Below, in pieces: positions 27,252 through 36,300 of a DNA stretch of 64,000 bases. This DNA is from Burkholderia sp. HI2500. Lineage in GTDB: Bacteria > Pseudomonadota > Gammaproteobacteria > Burkholderiales > Burkholderiaceae. The notes under the pieces were generated by a model. That model saw only the letters and a program-made list of their open reading frames with translations, ran no database searches and had not been told where the DNA came from. Each line of letters opens with the position of its first letter. Within the stretch, counting starts at the first letter, position 1. The DNA lies in contig NZ_NKFL01000005.1 of NCBI RefSeq assembly GCF_002223055.1, positions 186,001 through 250,000 of the forward strand. Direction: 5' to 3'. The translations under genes were made by a program, and so were the position numbers.

Positions 27252-29530
27252 CAGTCGCGCACGCAGTCGACGAAGTACTCGACCCGGCCGTTCACCTCTT
27301 CCGCGACGAGGCCGTGGATGTCGGTGTGGAAGCCCGGGAAGCGCTCGTTGAAGTCGCGCGCGAACCGCAGGTAGTTCACGATCGTCTTGTTGAAGCGCTC
27401 GCCCGGGATCAGCAGCGGAATGCCCGGCGGGTACGGCGTGAGCAGGATGCTCGTCACGCGGCCTTCGAGCTCGTCGAGCGGCACGCGGTCGATCTTGCGG
27501 TGCGCGAGCTTTGCGAACGCGTCCGACGGCTTCATCGCCGGCTCCATGTCCGACAGGTACATCTCCGTCGTCAGGCGGGCGATGTCGTTCGCGCGGTACA
27601 CGTCGTGGATCTGCGTGCACAGGTCGCGCAGGCCGACACGCTCGTAGCGCGGATGCTGCGCGACGAATTCCGGCAGCACGCGCCACAGCGGCTGGTTGTT
27701 GTCGTAGTCGTCCTTGAACTGCTGCAGCTCGGTCACCATCGAGTTCCAGCGGCCCTTCGTGATGCCGATCGTGAACATGATGAAGAACGAGTACAGGCCG
27801 GTCTTCTCGACGATGATCCCGTGCTCGGCCAGGTACTTCGTGACGATCGCGGCCGGAATGCCGGTCTCGCCGAACTCGCCGTCGACGTCGAGCCCCGGCG
27901 TGATGATCGTCGCCTTGATCGGGTCGAGCATGTTGAAGCCTTCCGCCAGCGGGCCGAAGCCGTGCCAGTGGTCGTTCGGCTTCAGCATCCAGTCCTCGCG
28001 CGAACCGATGCCTTCCTCGGACAGGTTGTCCGGGCCCCACACGCTGAAGAACCAGTCGTCGCCGTATTCGGCGTCGACCTTGCGCATCGCGCGGCGGAAG
28101 TCGATCGCCTCGGCGATCGATTCCTCGACGAGCGCGGTGCCGCCCGGCGGCTCCATCATCGCGGCCGCGACGTCGCACGACGCGATGATCGCGTACTGCG
28201 GGCTCGTCGACGTGTGCATCAGGTACGCCTCGTTGAAGCGATGCTTGTCGAACGTGCGGTTCTCCGAATCCTGCACGACGATCTGCGAGGCCTGCGAGAT
28301 GCCCGCGAGCAGCTTGTGCGTCGAGTGCGTCGCGAACACGAGCGCGCCGGTGCGCGGACGGCCGTCGCCGATCGCGTGCATGTCGCGGTAGAAATCGTGG
28401 AAGGTTGCGTGCGGCAGCCACGCTTCGTCGAAGTGCAGCGTGTCGAGCAGGTCGCCGAGCAGGTCCTTGATCATCTCGACGTTGTAGACGACGCCGTCGT
28501 ACGTGCTCTGCGTGATCGTCAGGATGCGCGGCTTCATGTCCGGGTTCTCGCGCATCGCTTCGCGCGCGAACGGGTTCGCCTCGATCTTCTTGCGGATGTT
28601 CTCCGGCTTGAATTCGTCGCGCGGGATCGGCCCGATGATGCCGAAGTGGTTGCGCGTCGGCGTGAGGAACACGGGGATCGCGCCCGTCATCGTGATCGCG
28701 TGCAGGATCGACTTGTGGCAGTTGCGGTCGACCAGCACGATGTCGCCCGGGGCGACCGTCGCGTGCCAGACGATCTTGTTCGACGTCGACGTGCCGTTGG
28801 TCACGAAGAACAGGTGGTCCGCGCTGAAGATGCGCGCCGCGTTGCGCTCGGACGCCGCGACGGGGCCCGTGTGGTCGAGCAGCTGGCCGAGTTCGTCCAC
28901 TGCGTTGCAGACGTCCGCGCGCAGCATGTTCTCGCCGAAGAACTGGTGGAACATCTGGCCGAGCGGGTTCTTCAGGAACGCGACGCCGCCCGAGTGGCCC
29001 GGGCAGTGCCACGAGTACGAGCCTTCGTCCGCGTACTTCACGAGCTCCTTGAAGAACGGCGGCGCGAGCGAGTCGAGATAGACCTTCGCCTCGCGGATGA
29101 TGTGGCGGGCGACGAACTCCGGCGTGTCCTCGAACATGTGGATGAAGCCGTGCAGTTCGCGCAGGATGTCGTTCGGCAGGTGGCGCGACGTGCGCGTCTC
29201 GCCGTACAGGAAGATCGGGATGTCCGCGTTGCGGCGGCGCACTTCGGTGACGAACGCGCGCAGCTCGATGATCGCGGTCGCGAGCTCGGGCAGCTCGCCG
29301 TCCGAACCGGTTTCGCCGAGCATGAGTTCGTCGTCGTCGATCGACAGGATGAAGCACGACGCGCGGCTCGACTGCTGCGCGAACGACGTCAGATCACCGT
29401 AGCTCGTGAGACCGAGGACTTCGACGCCCTCCTTCTCGATCGCTTCGGCCAACGCCCGGATGCCGGAGCCCGAGATGTTCTCGGAGCGGAAATCTTCGTC
29501 GATGATGACGACGGGGAAACGAAACTTCAT
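27251..29530 (-). CDS. PLP-dependent Orn/Lys/Arg decarboxylase (fold type I)
   Basis: A 759-residue cytoplasmic decarboxylase of the large inducible family (AdiA, CadA, SpeC). An N-terminal wing domain (residues 1-~140, response-regulator-like VVIIDEDFRSE) precedes the PLP domain. The cofactor Lys is K406 in THSTHKLLAG; FDEAWLPHA upstream holds the Asp that pairs with the pyridine nitrogen. A C-terminal domain follows. The reaction consumes a proton and yields a diamine or agmatine, so roles in acid resistance or polyamine supply are possible. I cannot decide between Arg, Lys and Orn. It is 81 bp downstream of dcd. Confidence 0.93.
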   Translation of the reverse strand: MKFRFPVVIIDEDFRSENISGSGIRALAEAIEKEGVEVLGLTSYGDLTSFAQQSSRASCFILSIDDDELMLGETGSDGELPELATAIIELRAFVTEVRRRNADIPIFLYGETRTSRHLPNDILRELHGFIHMFEDTPEFVARHIIREAKVYLDSLAPPFFKELVKYADEGSYSWHCPGHSGGVAFLKNPLGQMFHQFFGENMLRADVCNAVDELGQLLDHTGPVAASERNAARIFSADHLFFVTNGTSTSNKIVWHATVAPGDIVLVDRNCHKSILHAITMTGAIPVFLTPTRNHFGIIGPIPRDEFKPENIRKKIEANPFAREAMRENPDMKPRILTITQSTYDGVVYNVEMIKDLLGDLLDTLHFDEAWLPHATFHDFYRDMHAIGDGRPRTGALVFATHSTHKLLAGISQASQIVVQDSENRTFDKHRFNEAYLMHTSTSPQYAIIASCDVAAAMMEPPGGTALVEESIAEAIDFRRAMRKVDAEYGDDWFFSVWGPDNLSEEGIGSREDWMLKPNDHWHGFGPLAEGFNMLDPIKATIITPGLDVDGEFGETGIPAAIVTKYLAEHGIIVEKTGLYSFFIMFTIGITKGRWNSMVTELQQFKDDYDNNQPLWRVLPEFVAQHPRYERVGLRDLCTQIHDVYRANDIARLTTEMYLSDMEPAMKPSDAFAKLAHRKIDRVPLDELEGRVTSILLTPYPPGIPLLIPGERFNKTIVNYLRFARDFNERFPGFHTDIHGLVAEEVNGRVEYFVDCVRD

Positions 29531-29611
29531 GGGCGATTCTCCAAAAAGAACGACCGCGGCGCGTCACGCGCAGCGGTCACCCGGAAACTGGTGAGACGTT
29601 ATGCAACCAGA

Positions 29612-30181
29612 TCAGGTTTTCGGCAGCGTGACACCACGCTGCCCCTGATACTTGCCGCCGCGATCCGCGTACGACACGTCGCACACTTCGTCGCTCTCGA
29701 AGAAGAGCACCTGGGCGACGCCTTCGTTCGCGTAGATCTTCGCGGGCAGCGGCGTGGTGTTCGAGAATTCCAGCGTGACGTAGCCTTCCCACTCGGGTTC
29801 GAACGGCGTCACGTTGACGATGATCCCGCAGCGCGCATAGGTCGACTTGCCGAGGCAGACCGTCAGCACGGTGCGCGGAATGCGGAAATATTCGACGGTG
29901 CGGGCCAGCGCGAACGAGTTCGGCGGGATGATGCACACGTCGCCCTTGAAATCGACAAACGAACCCTCGTCGAAGTTCTTCGGGTCGACGATCGTCGAGT
30001 TGATGTTCGTGAAGATCTTGAATTCGTCCGCGCAGCGGATGTCGTAGCCGTAGCTCGACGTGCCGTAGCTGACGATCCGGCGGCCGTCCTCGGACGCGCG
30101 GACCTGATCGGGCACGAACGGCTCGATCATCTTGTGCTCTTCGGCCATGCGCCGAATCCATTTGTCGGACTTGATGCTCAT
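29612..30181 (-). CDS. dcd: dCTP deaminase
   Basis: Converts dCTP to dUTP for thymidylate synthesis. It has 189 residues of the trimeric dUTPase-like fold. Conserved blocks: [18 protein letters not shown], and the active-site Glu region [15 protein letters not shown] with the C-terminal [14 protein letters not shown] tail that closes over the nucleotide. The ATG at 30181 is preceded by GGAGG. Upstream lies a Burkholderia-type intergenic repeat. Confidence 0.96.
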
Positions 30182-30182
30182 G

Positions 30183-30272
30183 CCAGCCTCCGCCGGGCCG
30201 TCCCAAGGAGGCTGGCCGTCCCCTCGGGGGACAGCGAACGAAGTGAGCGTTGGGGTCGTTTCATATCAGGGC
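30183..30272. repeat. Intergenic hairpin repeat of a kind common in Burkholderia
   Basis: Contains GTCCCCTCGGGGGAC (15 bp, near-perfect hairpin, around 30218-30232) followed by AGCGAACGAAGTGAGCGTTG, which is itself inverted (CGAACG/AGCG). From memory, near-identical segments recur between genes in Burkholderia genomes, but this was not searched. It sits between the SodC-like gene and dcd. Confidence 0.5.
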
Positions 30273-30376
30273 GCCTGGAAACGCTGCGTGACAGTCAGGG
30301 AGGGCCGCTCGCGCGAGGCAGCGGCCGGGAAAGGCGCACATTTTACGCGATCATCGGCCTGCGCACGCAGCGGCCG

Positions 30377-30913
30377 TCACCGGATCACGCCGCAAGCGAG
30401 CGCGGGCCCCGCGCCATGCTGCGGAAACGCGGGATCGCTCGGTTCGCGGTGCACCAGCGCCGCGCGGTTCATCGCCGAGCGCACACCATCGAGGGCCAGA
30501 TCGGGCGCGACGATGAAGCCGGCCGCGACGCCGTTCGCGTCCGCGTGGATGTTGCCGAGATCGCCGGCGACGCGGGCACCCGCGCGCAGCCGGTCGGCCG
30601 CCGGCGCGAACACCTGGCCGGCGCTCGAGCCGTCGCCCGCGTTGCAGTCGCCGCGTTCGTGTACCTGCAAGGCGTGATCGCTGTTCGGCGGCAGCCCGGC
30701 CAGGTTGTAAGTGACCTGCACGCCGTCCGGACGCTCGACGAACGTCACCGCGCCGCGCGCCTGCGAGCCGACCGTCGGCTGCAGTTGTGCGTCGGCCCGT
30801 TTTTCGTGCGACGAGGAAAAGGAGGTGCAGCCGGCCAGCAGGCCCAGCGCGGCGGCGGCCAGCAGCGCGCACCGCGCGCGGCCGGCGTACACGCCGTGAT
30901 GTCGTTGTTTCAT
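30377..30913 (-). CDS. SodC-fold lipoprotein, metal ligands mostly lost
   Basis: A 178-residue predicted lipoprotein (lipobox LLAGC, C29) with the Cu,Zn superoxide dismutase fold. GDLGNIHADANGVA and the disulphide pair C90/C174 (GDC, LACGVI) are clear. Aligned by eye to human SOD1, only three of seven ligand positions are kept: H85 (H48), D118 (D83) and H155 (H120). H46, H63, H71 and H80 are replaced by Q83, V101, L109 and V115. Normal dismutase activity is therefore unlikely. The frame is open upstream to 31063; 30913 is chosen because the signal sequence starts there. Confidence 0.85.
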   Translation of the reverse strand: MKQRHHGVYAGRARCALLAAAALGLLAGCTSFSSSHEKRADAQLQPTVGSQARGAVTFVERPDGVQVTYNLAGLPPNSDHALQVHERGDCNAGDGSSAGQVFAPAADRLRAGARVAGDLGNIHADANGVAAGFIVAPDLALDGVRSAMNRAALVHREPSDPAFPQHGAGPALACGVIR

Positions 30914-31046
30914 TCGATCCTCATGCCGGCTCACGGCCGTTTGACACGACGGCCGCGCCGGGCGGGTAAAGGGACCCGGGAAAAGTCGCCATGATACCGC
31001 GCCTCGCGGCGCCGTAAACAGCGTGAGGCCCCGCCCCGCAAGGGTT

Positions 31047-32138
31047 TTACGTATTTTGAACAACGATCGACGGGAACTTCGACGTCATGTCGCGCGATCG
31101 CTCGGCAATCGCCAGCGCAACACCGCGCGCGATTTCGCGATAGCGACGCGCCAGCGCGCCTTCCGAATCGGCCACGACCGTCGGCGTGCCGCTGTCGGCG
31201 CGCTCACGGATCGCGATGTCGAGCGGCAGGCTGCCGAGCACGTTGACGCCGTACTCCTTCGCCATCCGCTCGGCCCCGCCGGCGCCGAAGACGTGCTCCT
31301 CGTGGCCGCAGTTCGAGCAGATGTGGATGCTCATGTTCTCGACGATGCCGAGGATCGGAATCCCGACCTTCTCGAACATCTTCAGGCCCTTCTTCGCGTC
31401 GAGCAGCGCGATGTCCTGCGGCGTCGTGACGATCACCGCGCCGGTGACGGGCACGCGCTGCGCGAGCGTCAGCTGGATGTCGCCCGTGCCGGGCGGCATG
31501 TCGACGATCAGGTAGTCGAGCTCGCGCCAGTTGGTCTGGCGCAGCAGCTGCTCGAGCGCGGAAGTCGCCATCGGGCCGCGCCATACCATCGGGTTGTCTT
31601 CCTCGATCAGGAAGCCGATCGAGTTCGCCTGCAGCCCGTGGCCGACGAGCGGGTTCATCGACTGGTTGTCGGGCGACTCGGGACGCTGGCCGTGGATGCC
31701 GAGCATCGTCGGCAGCGACGGACCGTAGATGTCGGCGTCGAGGATGCCGACCGACGCGCCTTCCGCGGCGAGCGCGAGCGCGAGGTTGACGGCCGTCGTG
31801 CTCTTGCCGACACCGCCCTTGCCCGATGCGACCGCGACGATGTTCTTCACGTTCGGCAGCAATTTCACGCCGCGCTGCACCGTGTGCGCGACGATCTCCT
31901 GCGAGACCGCGACGCGCGCGTCGCGCACGCCGGCCACGGCCTGCAGCGCCGCGGTGACGCGGGCGCGCACGTCGTCGTGCTGGCTGCGCGCGGGATAACC
32001 GAGCACCACGTCGAGCGCCACGACGTCGCCGTCGATCGCGACGTTGCGCACGCCCTTGTTCGCCGCATACGGACGGCCGGTATTGGGGTCGACGACAGCC
32101 GCCAAAGCGGCGTCGACTTGTGCCCGGTCAATGCTCAT
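31047..32138 (-). CDS. apbC: Mrp/ApbC (NBP35-family) iron-sulfur cluster carrier ATPase
   Basis: A 363-residue P-loop ATPase that carries [4Fe-4S] clusters to apo-proteins. The N-terminal DUF59-like domain spans residues ~5-80. The deviant Walker A SGKGGVGKST is at residues 105-114, DMPPGTGD is the Walker B region, and the cluster-binding CxxC lies in HICSNCGHEEH. The ATG at 32138 is preceded by GGAGTTTC. Just downstream come the SodC-like gene and dcd on the same strand, after a ~130 bp gap. Confidence 0.95.
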   Translation of the reverse strand: MSIDRAQVDAALAAVVDPNTGRPYAANKGVRNVAIDGDVVALDVVLGYPARSQHDDVRARVTAALQAVAGVRDARVAVSQEIVAHTVQRGVKLLPNVKNIVAVASGKGGVGKSTTAVNLALALAAEGASVGILDADIYGPSLPTMLGIHGQRPESPDNQSMNPLVGHGLQANSIGFLIEEDNPMVWRGPMATSALEQLLRQTNWRELDYLIVDMPPGTGDIQLTLAQRVPVTGAVIVTTPQDIALLDAKKGLKMFEKVGIPILGIVENMSIHICSNCGHEEHVFGAGGAERMAKEYGVNVLGSLPLDIAIRERADSGTPTVVADSEGALARRYREIARGVALAIAERSRDMTSKFPSIVVQNT

Positions 32139-32489
32139 CGAAACTCCGTGAAAACGTTTTTCTCGCGCGCAAACGTCAAAAAATATCAAATTTCGGCGCG
32201 AAAATCGGGAAAAGTGAAAGAATCTGTTGCACGCCATTGCGCGAACGCGCGACCCGGCGCACTCTTCGCGTGCGGCATGCTATGGGGCCAAATCGGCCAC
32301 TTACCGCCTATATTGTAGAGGCTGACGCGTCGCACTGTCCCAACAGCCACGCTGACGGGCAGGGCATGCAGCCACCTCGGCGGCTGCCGCGAGCACGGGC
32401 CTGCCCTCCTTTTTCGGGCGGCCCGCGCAGGGAGCCATAACTGTTGTTGTCGTCGTTGTCGACTCGTTCAACCAAGAGAGGAATCCAAG
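32139..32489. promoter_or_regulatory. Non-coding spacer between divergent apbC and OmpA lipoprotein genes
   Basis: A 351-bp spacer with an A/T-rich stretch near 32155-32220 next to apbC and a TATATTGTA segment at 32309-32317 that could act as -10 in either direction. A stem-loop at about 32397-32427 (CGGGCCTGCCC against GGGCGGCCCG) lies in the probable 5' leader of the lipoprotein mRNA. No small gene is evident. Confidence 0.4.
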
Positions 32490-33134
32490 ATGAACATGAA
32501 AATCGCGACCCGCTTGTCCGTCTTCGCATTGGCCGGCGCACTGCTGGCAGGCTGCGCCACGCAGCAAGGCAACAACGCGGCCGTCGGTACCGGCACGGGC
32601 GCAGCACTGGGCGCAGGCATCGGCGCGCTGGCAGGCGGCGGCAAGGGCGCGGCGATCGGCGCTGGCGTCGGCGCACTGGTCGGCGGCGTGACGGGTTACA
32701 ACTGGCAGGCGATCAAGAACAAGCTCGCACCGTCGGCAGCACAAACGGGCACGCAAGTGACCGAGCAGCCGGACGGCTCGCTGAAGCTGAACGTGCCGAG
32801 CTCGGTGACGTTCGCGACGAATCAGTACGCGATCACGCCGGCCTTCACGCCGCTGCTGAACGACCTGGCGACGACGCTGAACCAGAACCCGCAAGTGACG
32901 GCTTCGATCGTCGGCTACACGGACAGCACGGGCTCGGCGCAGCTGAACCAGACGCTGTCGCAGAACCGCGCGCAAAGCGTCGTGAACGCACTGGCGCAGC
33001 GCGGCGTGAACGGCGGCCGCCTGTCGGCGCAAGGCATGGGCGCATCGAACCCGATCGCGGACAACGCGACCGAAGCCGGCCGCGCACAGAACCGCCGCGT
33101 CGAAATCTACCTGCGCGCAGCGCAGGCGCAGTAA
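32490..33134 (+). CDS. OmpA-family outer-membrane lipoprotein (YiaD-like)
   Basis: A 214-residue lipoprotein with lipobox LLAGC (C22). A glycine-zipper segment follows at about residues 32-70 (GTGTGAALGAGIGALAGGGKG), then an OmpA_C peptidoglycan-binding domain over residues ~100-214 (GYTDSTGSAQLNQTLSQNRA and NRRVEIYL). It probably tethers the outer membrane to peptidoglycan. AGAGAGG lies upstream of the ATG; a second in-frame ATG is 6 bp downstream. Codon use is strongly biased, suggesting high expression (inference). Confidence 0.92.
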   Translation: MNMKIATRLSVFALAGALLAGCATQQGNNAAVGTGTGAALGAGIGALAGGGKGAAIGAGVGALVGGVTGYNWQAIKNKLAPSAAQTGTQVTEQPDGSLKLNVPSSVTFATNQYAITPAFTPLLNDLATTLNQNPQVTASIVGYTDSTGSAQLNQTLSQNRAQSVVNALAQRGVNGGRLSAQGMGASNPIADNATEAGRAQNRRVEIYLRAAQAQ

Positions 33135-33510
33135 GCGCACGACGAGGGGAACGCGCGGGCTCGCGGCCCGCGCAGCCCCGCCGGACAAGGCTTCCGGCGG
33201 ACCCGGTAACAAATCGAAAAAATTTTCGAACTTCTGTCGCAGGCCGTGGTCAGTATTTACGGTACGCGGCTGGTGTTGCCGGCGCGTCACCATTCTCCTC
33301 TTGTCGTTGTTGCTCCGGGGCCGTATCCGCCCCGGTTTTTTTTGCCCGCAGAAATCGTGCTGCGCCGCAGCACACCGCCCTCGGGCACGCCGCTTGCGTG
33401 GCCCCGCCTCTTTCGGCGCCCGGTCGAGGGCGCCTGCCCGCGTCGCTGACGCGCGCCCCTGCTAGAATCGCAGTTTCCCGTCGTTTTTCCGCCGTTCCTC
33501 TACAGACCCT
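33135..33510. other. 376-bp spacer before metG with a strong intrinsic terminator
   Basis: After the lipoprotein gene comes a GC hairpin without a T tract (around 33155-33178), then an A/T-rich stretch at 33210-33235, then the terminator at 33315-33343. The metG promoter region follows: TAGAAT at 33463-33468 could be its -10. The interval 33210-33343 could encode a small RNA; see findings. Confidence 0.5.
33315..33343 (+). terminator. Intrinsic terminator with eight T residues
   Basis: The 7-bp stem CCGGGGC/GCCCCGG (33315-33321 and 33329-33335) is followed by eight T residues. It lies 180 bp past the lipoprotein stop codon, so it ends either a long 3' UTR or an independent small RNA. Confidence 0.85.
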
Positions 33511-35667
33511 ATGTCCGCATCCGACCTCACTTCCGTGCAGGCTGCGGCGCCGCAAGGCGGCCGCCAGATCCTCGTTACGTCCGCACTGCCCTATGCCAAC
33601 GGGCAGATCCACATCGGCCACCTGGTCGAGTACATCCAGACCGACATCTGGGTGCGGACGCTGCGAATGCATGGCCATGAGGTCTACTACATCGGCGCCG
33701 ACGACACGCACGGCACGCCGATCATGCTGCGCGCGGAGAAGGAAGGCCTGACCCCGAAGCAGCTGATCGATCGCGTGTGGACCGAACACAAGCGCGACTT
33801 CGACAGCTTCGGCGTGTCGTTCGACAACTTCTACTCGACCGATTCGGACGAGAACCGCGTGCTGAGCGAGAAGATCTACGTCGCGCTGCAGGACGCCGGC
33901 TTCATCGCCGAGCGCGAGATCGAGCAGGCGTACGATCCCGTCAAGGAAATGTTCCTGCCGGATCGCTTCATCAAGGGCGAGTGCCCGAAGTGTCACGCGA
34001 AGGACCAGTACGGCGACAACTGCGAAGTGTGCGGCTCGACCTACCTGCCGACCGAACTGCTGAACCCGTATTCGGTCGTGTCGGGCGCGACGCCGGTGCG
34101 CAAGACCTCGAAGCACTACTTCTTCCGCCTGTCCGATCCGCGCTGCGAAACGTTCCTGCGCGAATGGGTGAGCGGCCTCGCGCAGCCCGAAGCGACCAAC
34201 AAGATGCGCGAATGGCTCGGCGACGCCGGCGAGGCCAAGCTCGCCGACTGGGACATCTCGCGTGACGCGCCGTATTTCGGCTTCGAGATCCCGGGCGCGC
34301 CCGGCAAGTATTTCTACGTGTGGCTCGACGCGCCGGTCGGCTACTACGCGAGCTTCAAGAACCTGTGCGAGCGCAACGGCATCGACTTCGATGCGTGGGT
34401 CCGCCCGGGCTCGACCACCGAGCAGTACCACTTCATCGGCAAGGACATCCTGTACTTCCACACGCTGTTCTGGCCCGCGATGCTCGAGTTCTCGGGCCAT
34501 CGCACGCCGACCAACGTGTTCGCGCACGGGTTCCTGACGGTCGACGGCGCGAAGATGTCGAAGTCGCGCGGCACGTTCATCACCGCGCAGAGCTACATCG
34601 ACACGGGCCTGAACCCCGAATGGCTGCGCTACTACTTCGCCGCGAAGCTGAACGCGACGATGGAAGACATCGACCTGAACCTCGACGACTTCCAGGCGCG
34701 CGTGAACAGCGACCTCGTCGGCAAGTACGTGAACATCGCGAGCCGCGCGGCAGGCTTCCTGATCAAGCGCTTCGACGGCCGCGTGCAGGACAGCGCGATG
34801 AACCATCCGCTCGTCGCGAAGCTGCGCGAGGCGATCCCGCAGATCGCCGCGCACTACGAGGCACGCGAGTACGGCCGCGCGCTGCGCCACACGATGGAGC
34901 TCGCGGACGAGGTGAACGCGTACGTCGACGGCGCGAAGCCGTGGGATCTCGCAAAGGATCCGGCCAACGCGGTCGCGCTGCACGAAACCTGCAGCGTGAG
35001 CCTCGAGTCGTTCCGCCTGCTGTCGCTCGCGCTGAAGCCGGTGATGCCGCGCGTGGCCGAAGCCGTCGAGTCGTTCTTCGGGATCGCGCCGCTCGCCTGG
35101 GCCGATGCCGCGAAGCCGCTGTCGTCGGAGCAGCCGATCAAGGCGTACCAGCACCTGATGACGCGCGTCGACCCGAAGCAGATCGAAGCGCTGCTCGCCG
35201 CGAACCGCGATTCGCTGCAGGCCGAAGCCACCGGCGCGGCTGCCGCGAGCGCGAACGCCGCGAAGGATGCGAAGAACAACGCGAAGGCGAACGCGAAGCA
35301 GGCTGTCGTGAACGGCGCGGACGACGCACCGATCTCGATCGACGATTTCGCGAAGATCGACCTGCGCATCGCGAAGATCGTCGCGTGCCAGGCCGTCGAA
35401 GGCTCGGACAAGCTGCTGCAGCTCACGCTCGACGTCGGCGAGGAAAAGACCCGCAACGTGTTCTCGGGCATCAAGTCCGCGTACCAGCCCGAGCAGCTCG
35501 TCGGCAAGCTGACCGTGATGGTCGCGAACCTCGCGCCGCGCAAGATGAAGTTCGGCCTGTCCGAAGGGATGGTGCTCGCCGCGTCGGCCACCGACGAGAA
35601 GGCCGAGCCGGGCCTCTACATCCTCGAGCCGCACAGCGGCGCGAAGCCCGGCATGCGCGTGAAGTAA
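33511..35667 (+). CDS. metG: Methionyl-tRNA synthetase
   Basis: Charges tRNA-Met with methionine. It has 718 residues. The class I motif HIGH is at residues 34-37, and KMSKS lies near residue 348. A zinc knuckle is formed by C158, C161, C171 and C174. The C-terminal ~105 residues are the EMAP/Trbp-111-like tRNA-binding OB domain ([15 protein letters not shown]), joined through an Ala/Lys/Asn-rich linker. Its natural terminator downstream has been split by an insertion sequence. Confidence 0.97.
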   Translation: MSASDLTSVQAAAPQGGRQILVTSALPYANGQIHIGHLVEYIQTDIWVRTLRMHGHEVYYIGADDTHGTPIMLRAEKEGLTPKQLIDRVWTEHKRDFDSFGVSFDNFYSTDSDENRVLSEKIYVALQDAGFIAEREIEQAYDPVKEMFLPDRFIKGECPKCHAKDQYGDNCEVCGSTYLPTELLNPYSVVSGATPVRKTSKHYFFRLSDPRCETFLREWVSGLAQPEATNKMREWLGDAGEAKLADWDISRDAPYFGFEIPGAPGKYFYVWLDAPVGYYASFKNLCERNGIDFDAWVRPGSTTEQYHFIGKDILYFHTLFWPAMLEFSGHRTPTNVFAHGFLTVDGAKMSKSRGTFITAQSYIDTGLNPEWLRYYFAAKLNATMEDIDLNLDDFQARVNSDLVGKYVNIASRAAGFLIKRFDGRVQDSAMNHPLVAKLREAIPQIAAHYEAREYGRALRHTMELADEVNAYVDGAKPWDLAKDPANAVALHETCSVSLESFRLLSLALKPVMPRVAEAVESFFGIAPLAWADAAKPLSSEQPIKAYQHLMTRVDPKQIEALLAANRDSLQAEATGAAAASANAAKDAKNNAKANAKQAVVNGADDAPISIDDFAKIDLRIAKIVACQAVEGSDKLLQLTLDVGEEKTRNVFSGIKSAYQPEQLVGKLTVMVANLAPRKMKFGLSEGMVLAASATDEKAEPGLYILEPHSGAKPGMRVK

Positions 35668-35763
35668 GCCGAACGCGCTGCCGCTTGCGCGAAAAAGAAG
35701 CCCCGCACGATGTGAACTGCACCCCAAAAGTTGGACATCGATCCAACCTTTGGGGTGTTTTTC

Positions 35764-36300
35764 ATGAGCAAGTACACGGAGCAGTTCAAGGTATGCATTG
35801 CAGAGGAGTACGAGTCCGGCCACGCTGGGTTCCGTGAGATGTCCAAGCGCCACGGCGTCGATGAGGCGACGATCCGCAAGTGGGTGGCGGCCCATCGCAT
35901 ACATGGTCCGGCAGGCTTGAAGAAGAAGTGCGAGCGCTACAGCGCAGAGTTCAAGTTGCTTGTACTGCAGCAAATGCGTAGCGAAGGGTTGTCAGCGCGT
36001 GAGACGGCTGCACGCTTCAACATTAGGAACCGTACGGCCATCGGCCAGTGGAAACGCCAGTATGATGAAGGCGGTATAGACGCACTGTCGCCGCGCCAGC
36101 GGGGGCGCCCCAGGAAGATGCCCAAGCCACCGCTCACGCCACCGCCGCTACCCGAGGACGATACGCGCTCCCGACAGGAACTACTCGACGAGTTGAACTT
36201 CCTGCGCATGGAGAACGCGTACTTAAAAAAGCTCGAAGCCTTGGCTCAAGCGCAGCAGCGATCAGCGCAACGCAAAAAGCGCAAATCGTGCTCGAGCTAA
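35764..36300 (+). CDS. IS3-family transposase OrfA (helix-turn-helix)
   Basis: A 178-residue DNA-binding half of the transposase with two helix-turn-helix segments (EMSKRHGVDEATIRKWV and SARETAARFNIRNRTAIGQW). A basic Pro-rich linker and a leucine-zipper-like helix (LDELNFLRMENAYLKKLEAL) follow. The slippery heptamer A AAA AAG at 36225-36231 is in phase within this gene. After a -1 shift the frame stays open into orfB, giving the OrfAB fusion transposase typical of this family. Confidence 0.95.
   Translation: MSKYTEQFKVCIAEEYESGHAGFREMSKRHGVDEATIRKWVAAHRIHGPAGLKKKCERYSAEFKLLVLQQMRSEGLSARETAARFNIRNRTAIGQWKRQYDEGGIDALSPRQRGRPRKMPKPPLTPPPLPEDDTRSRQELLDELNFLRMENAYLKKLEALAQAQQRSAQRKKRKSCSS

Noticed and set aside
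26412..29357. 981-codon minus-strand frame spanning LprI-like and decarboxylase genes
   Set aside because: Only its last 279 codons (LprI-like) are real; the rest is an out-of-frame shadow of the decarboxylase.
27077..30994. Very long plus-strand open frame (1305 codons)
   Set aside because: It is antisense to the decarboxylase and dcd genes, its product is Arg/His/Val-rich without domains, and high GC creates such frames by codon bias.
33250..35973. Minus-strand open frame of 907 codons
   Set aside because: Antisense to metG and running into the IS; composition is the usual Arg/Val/Asp-rich shadow pattern.
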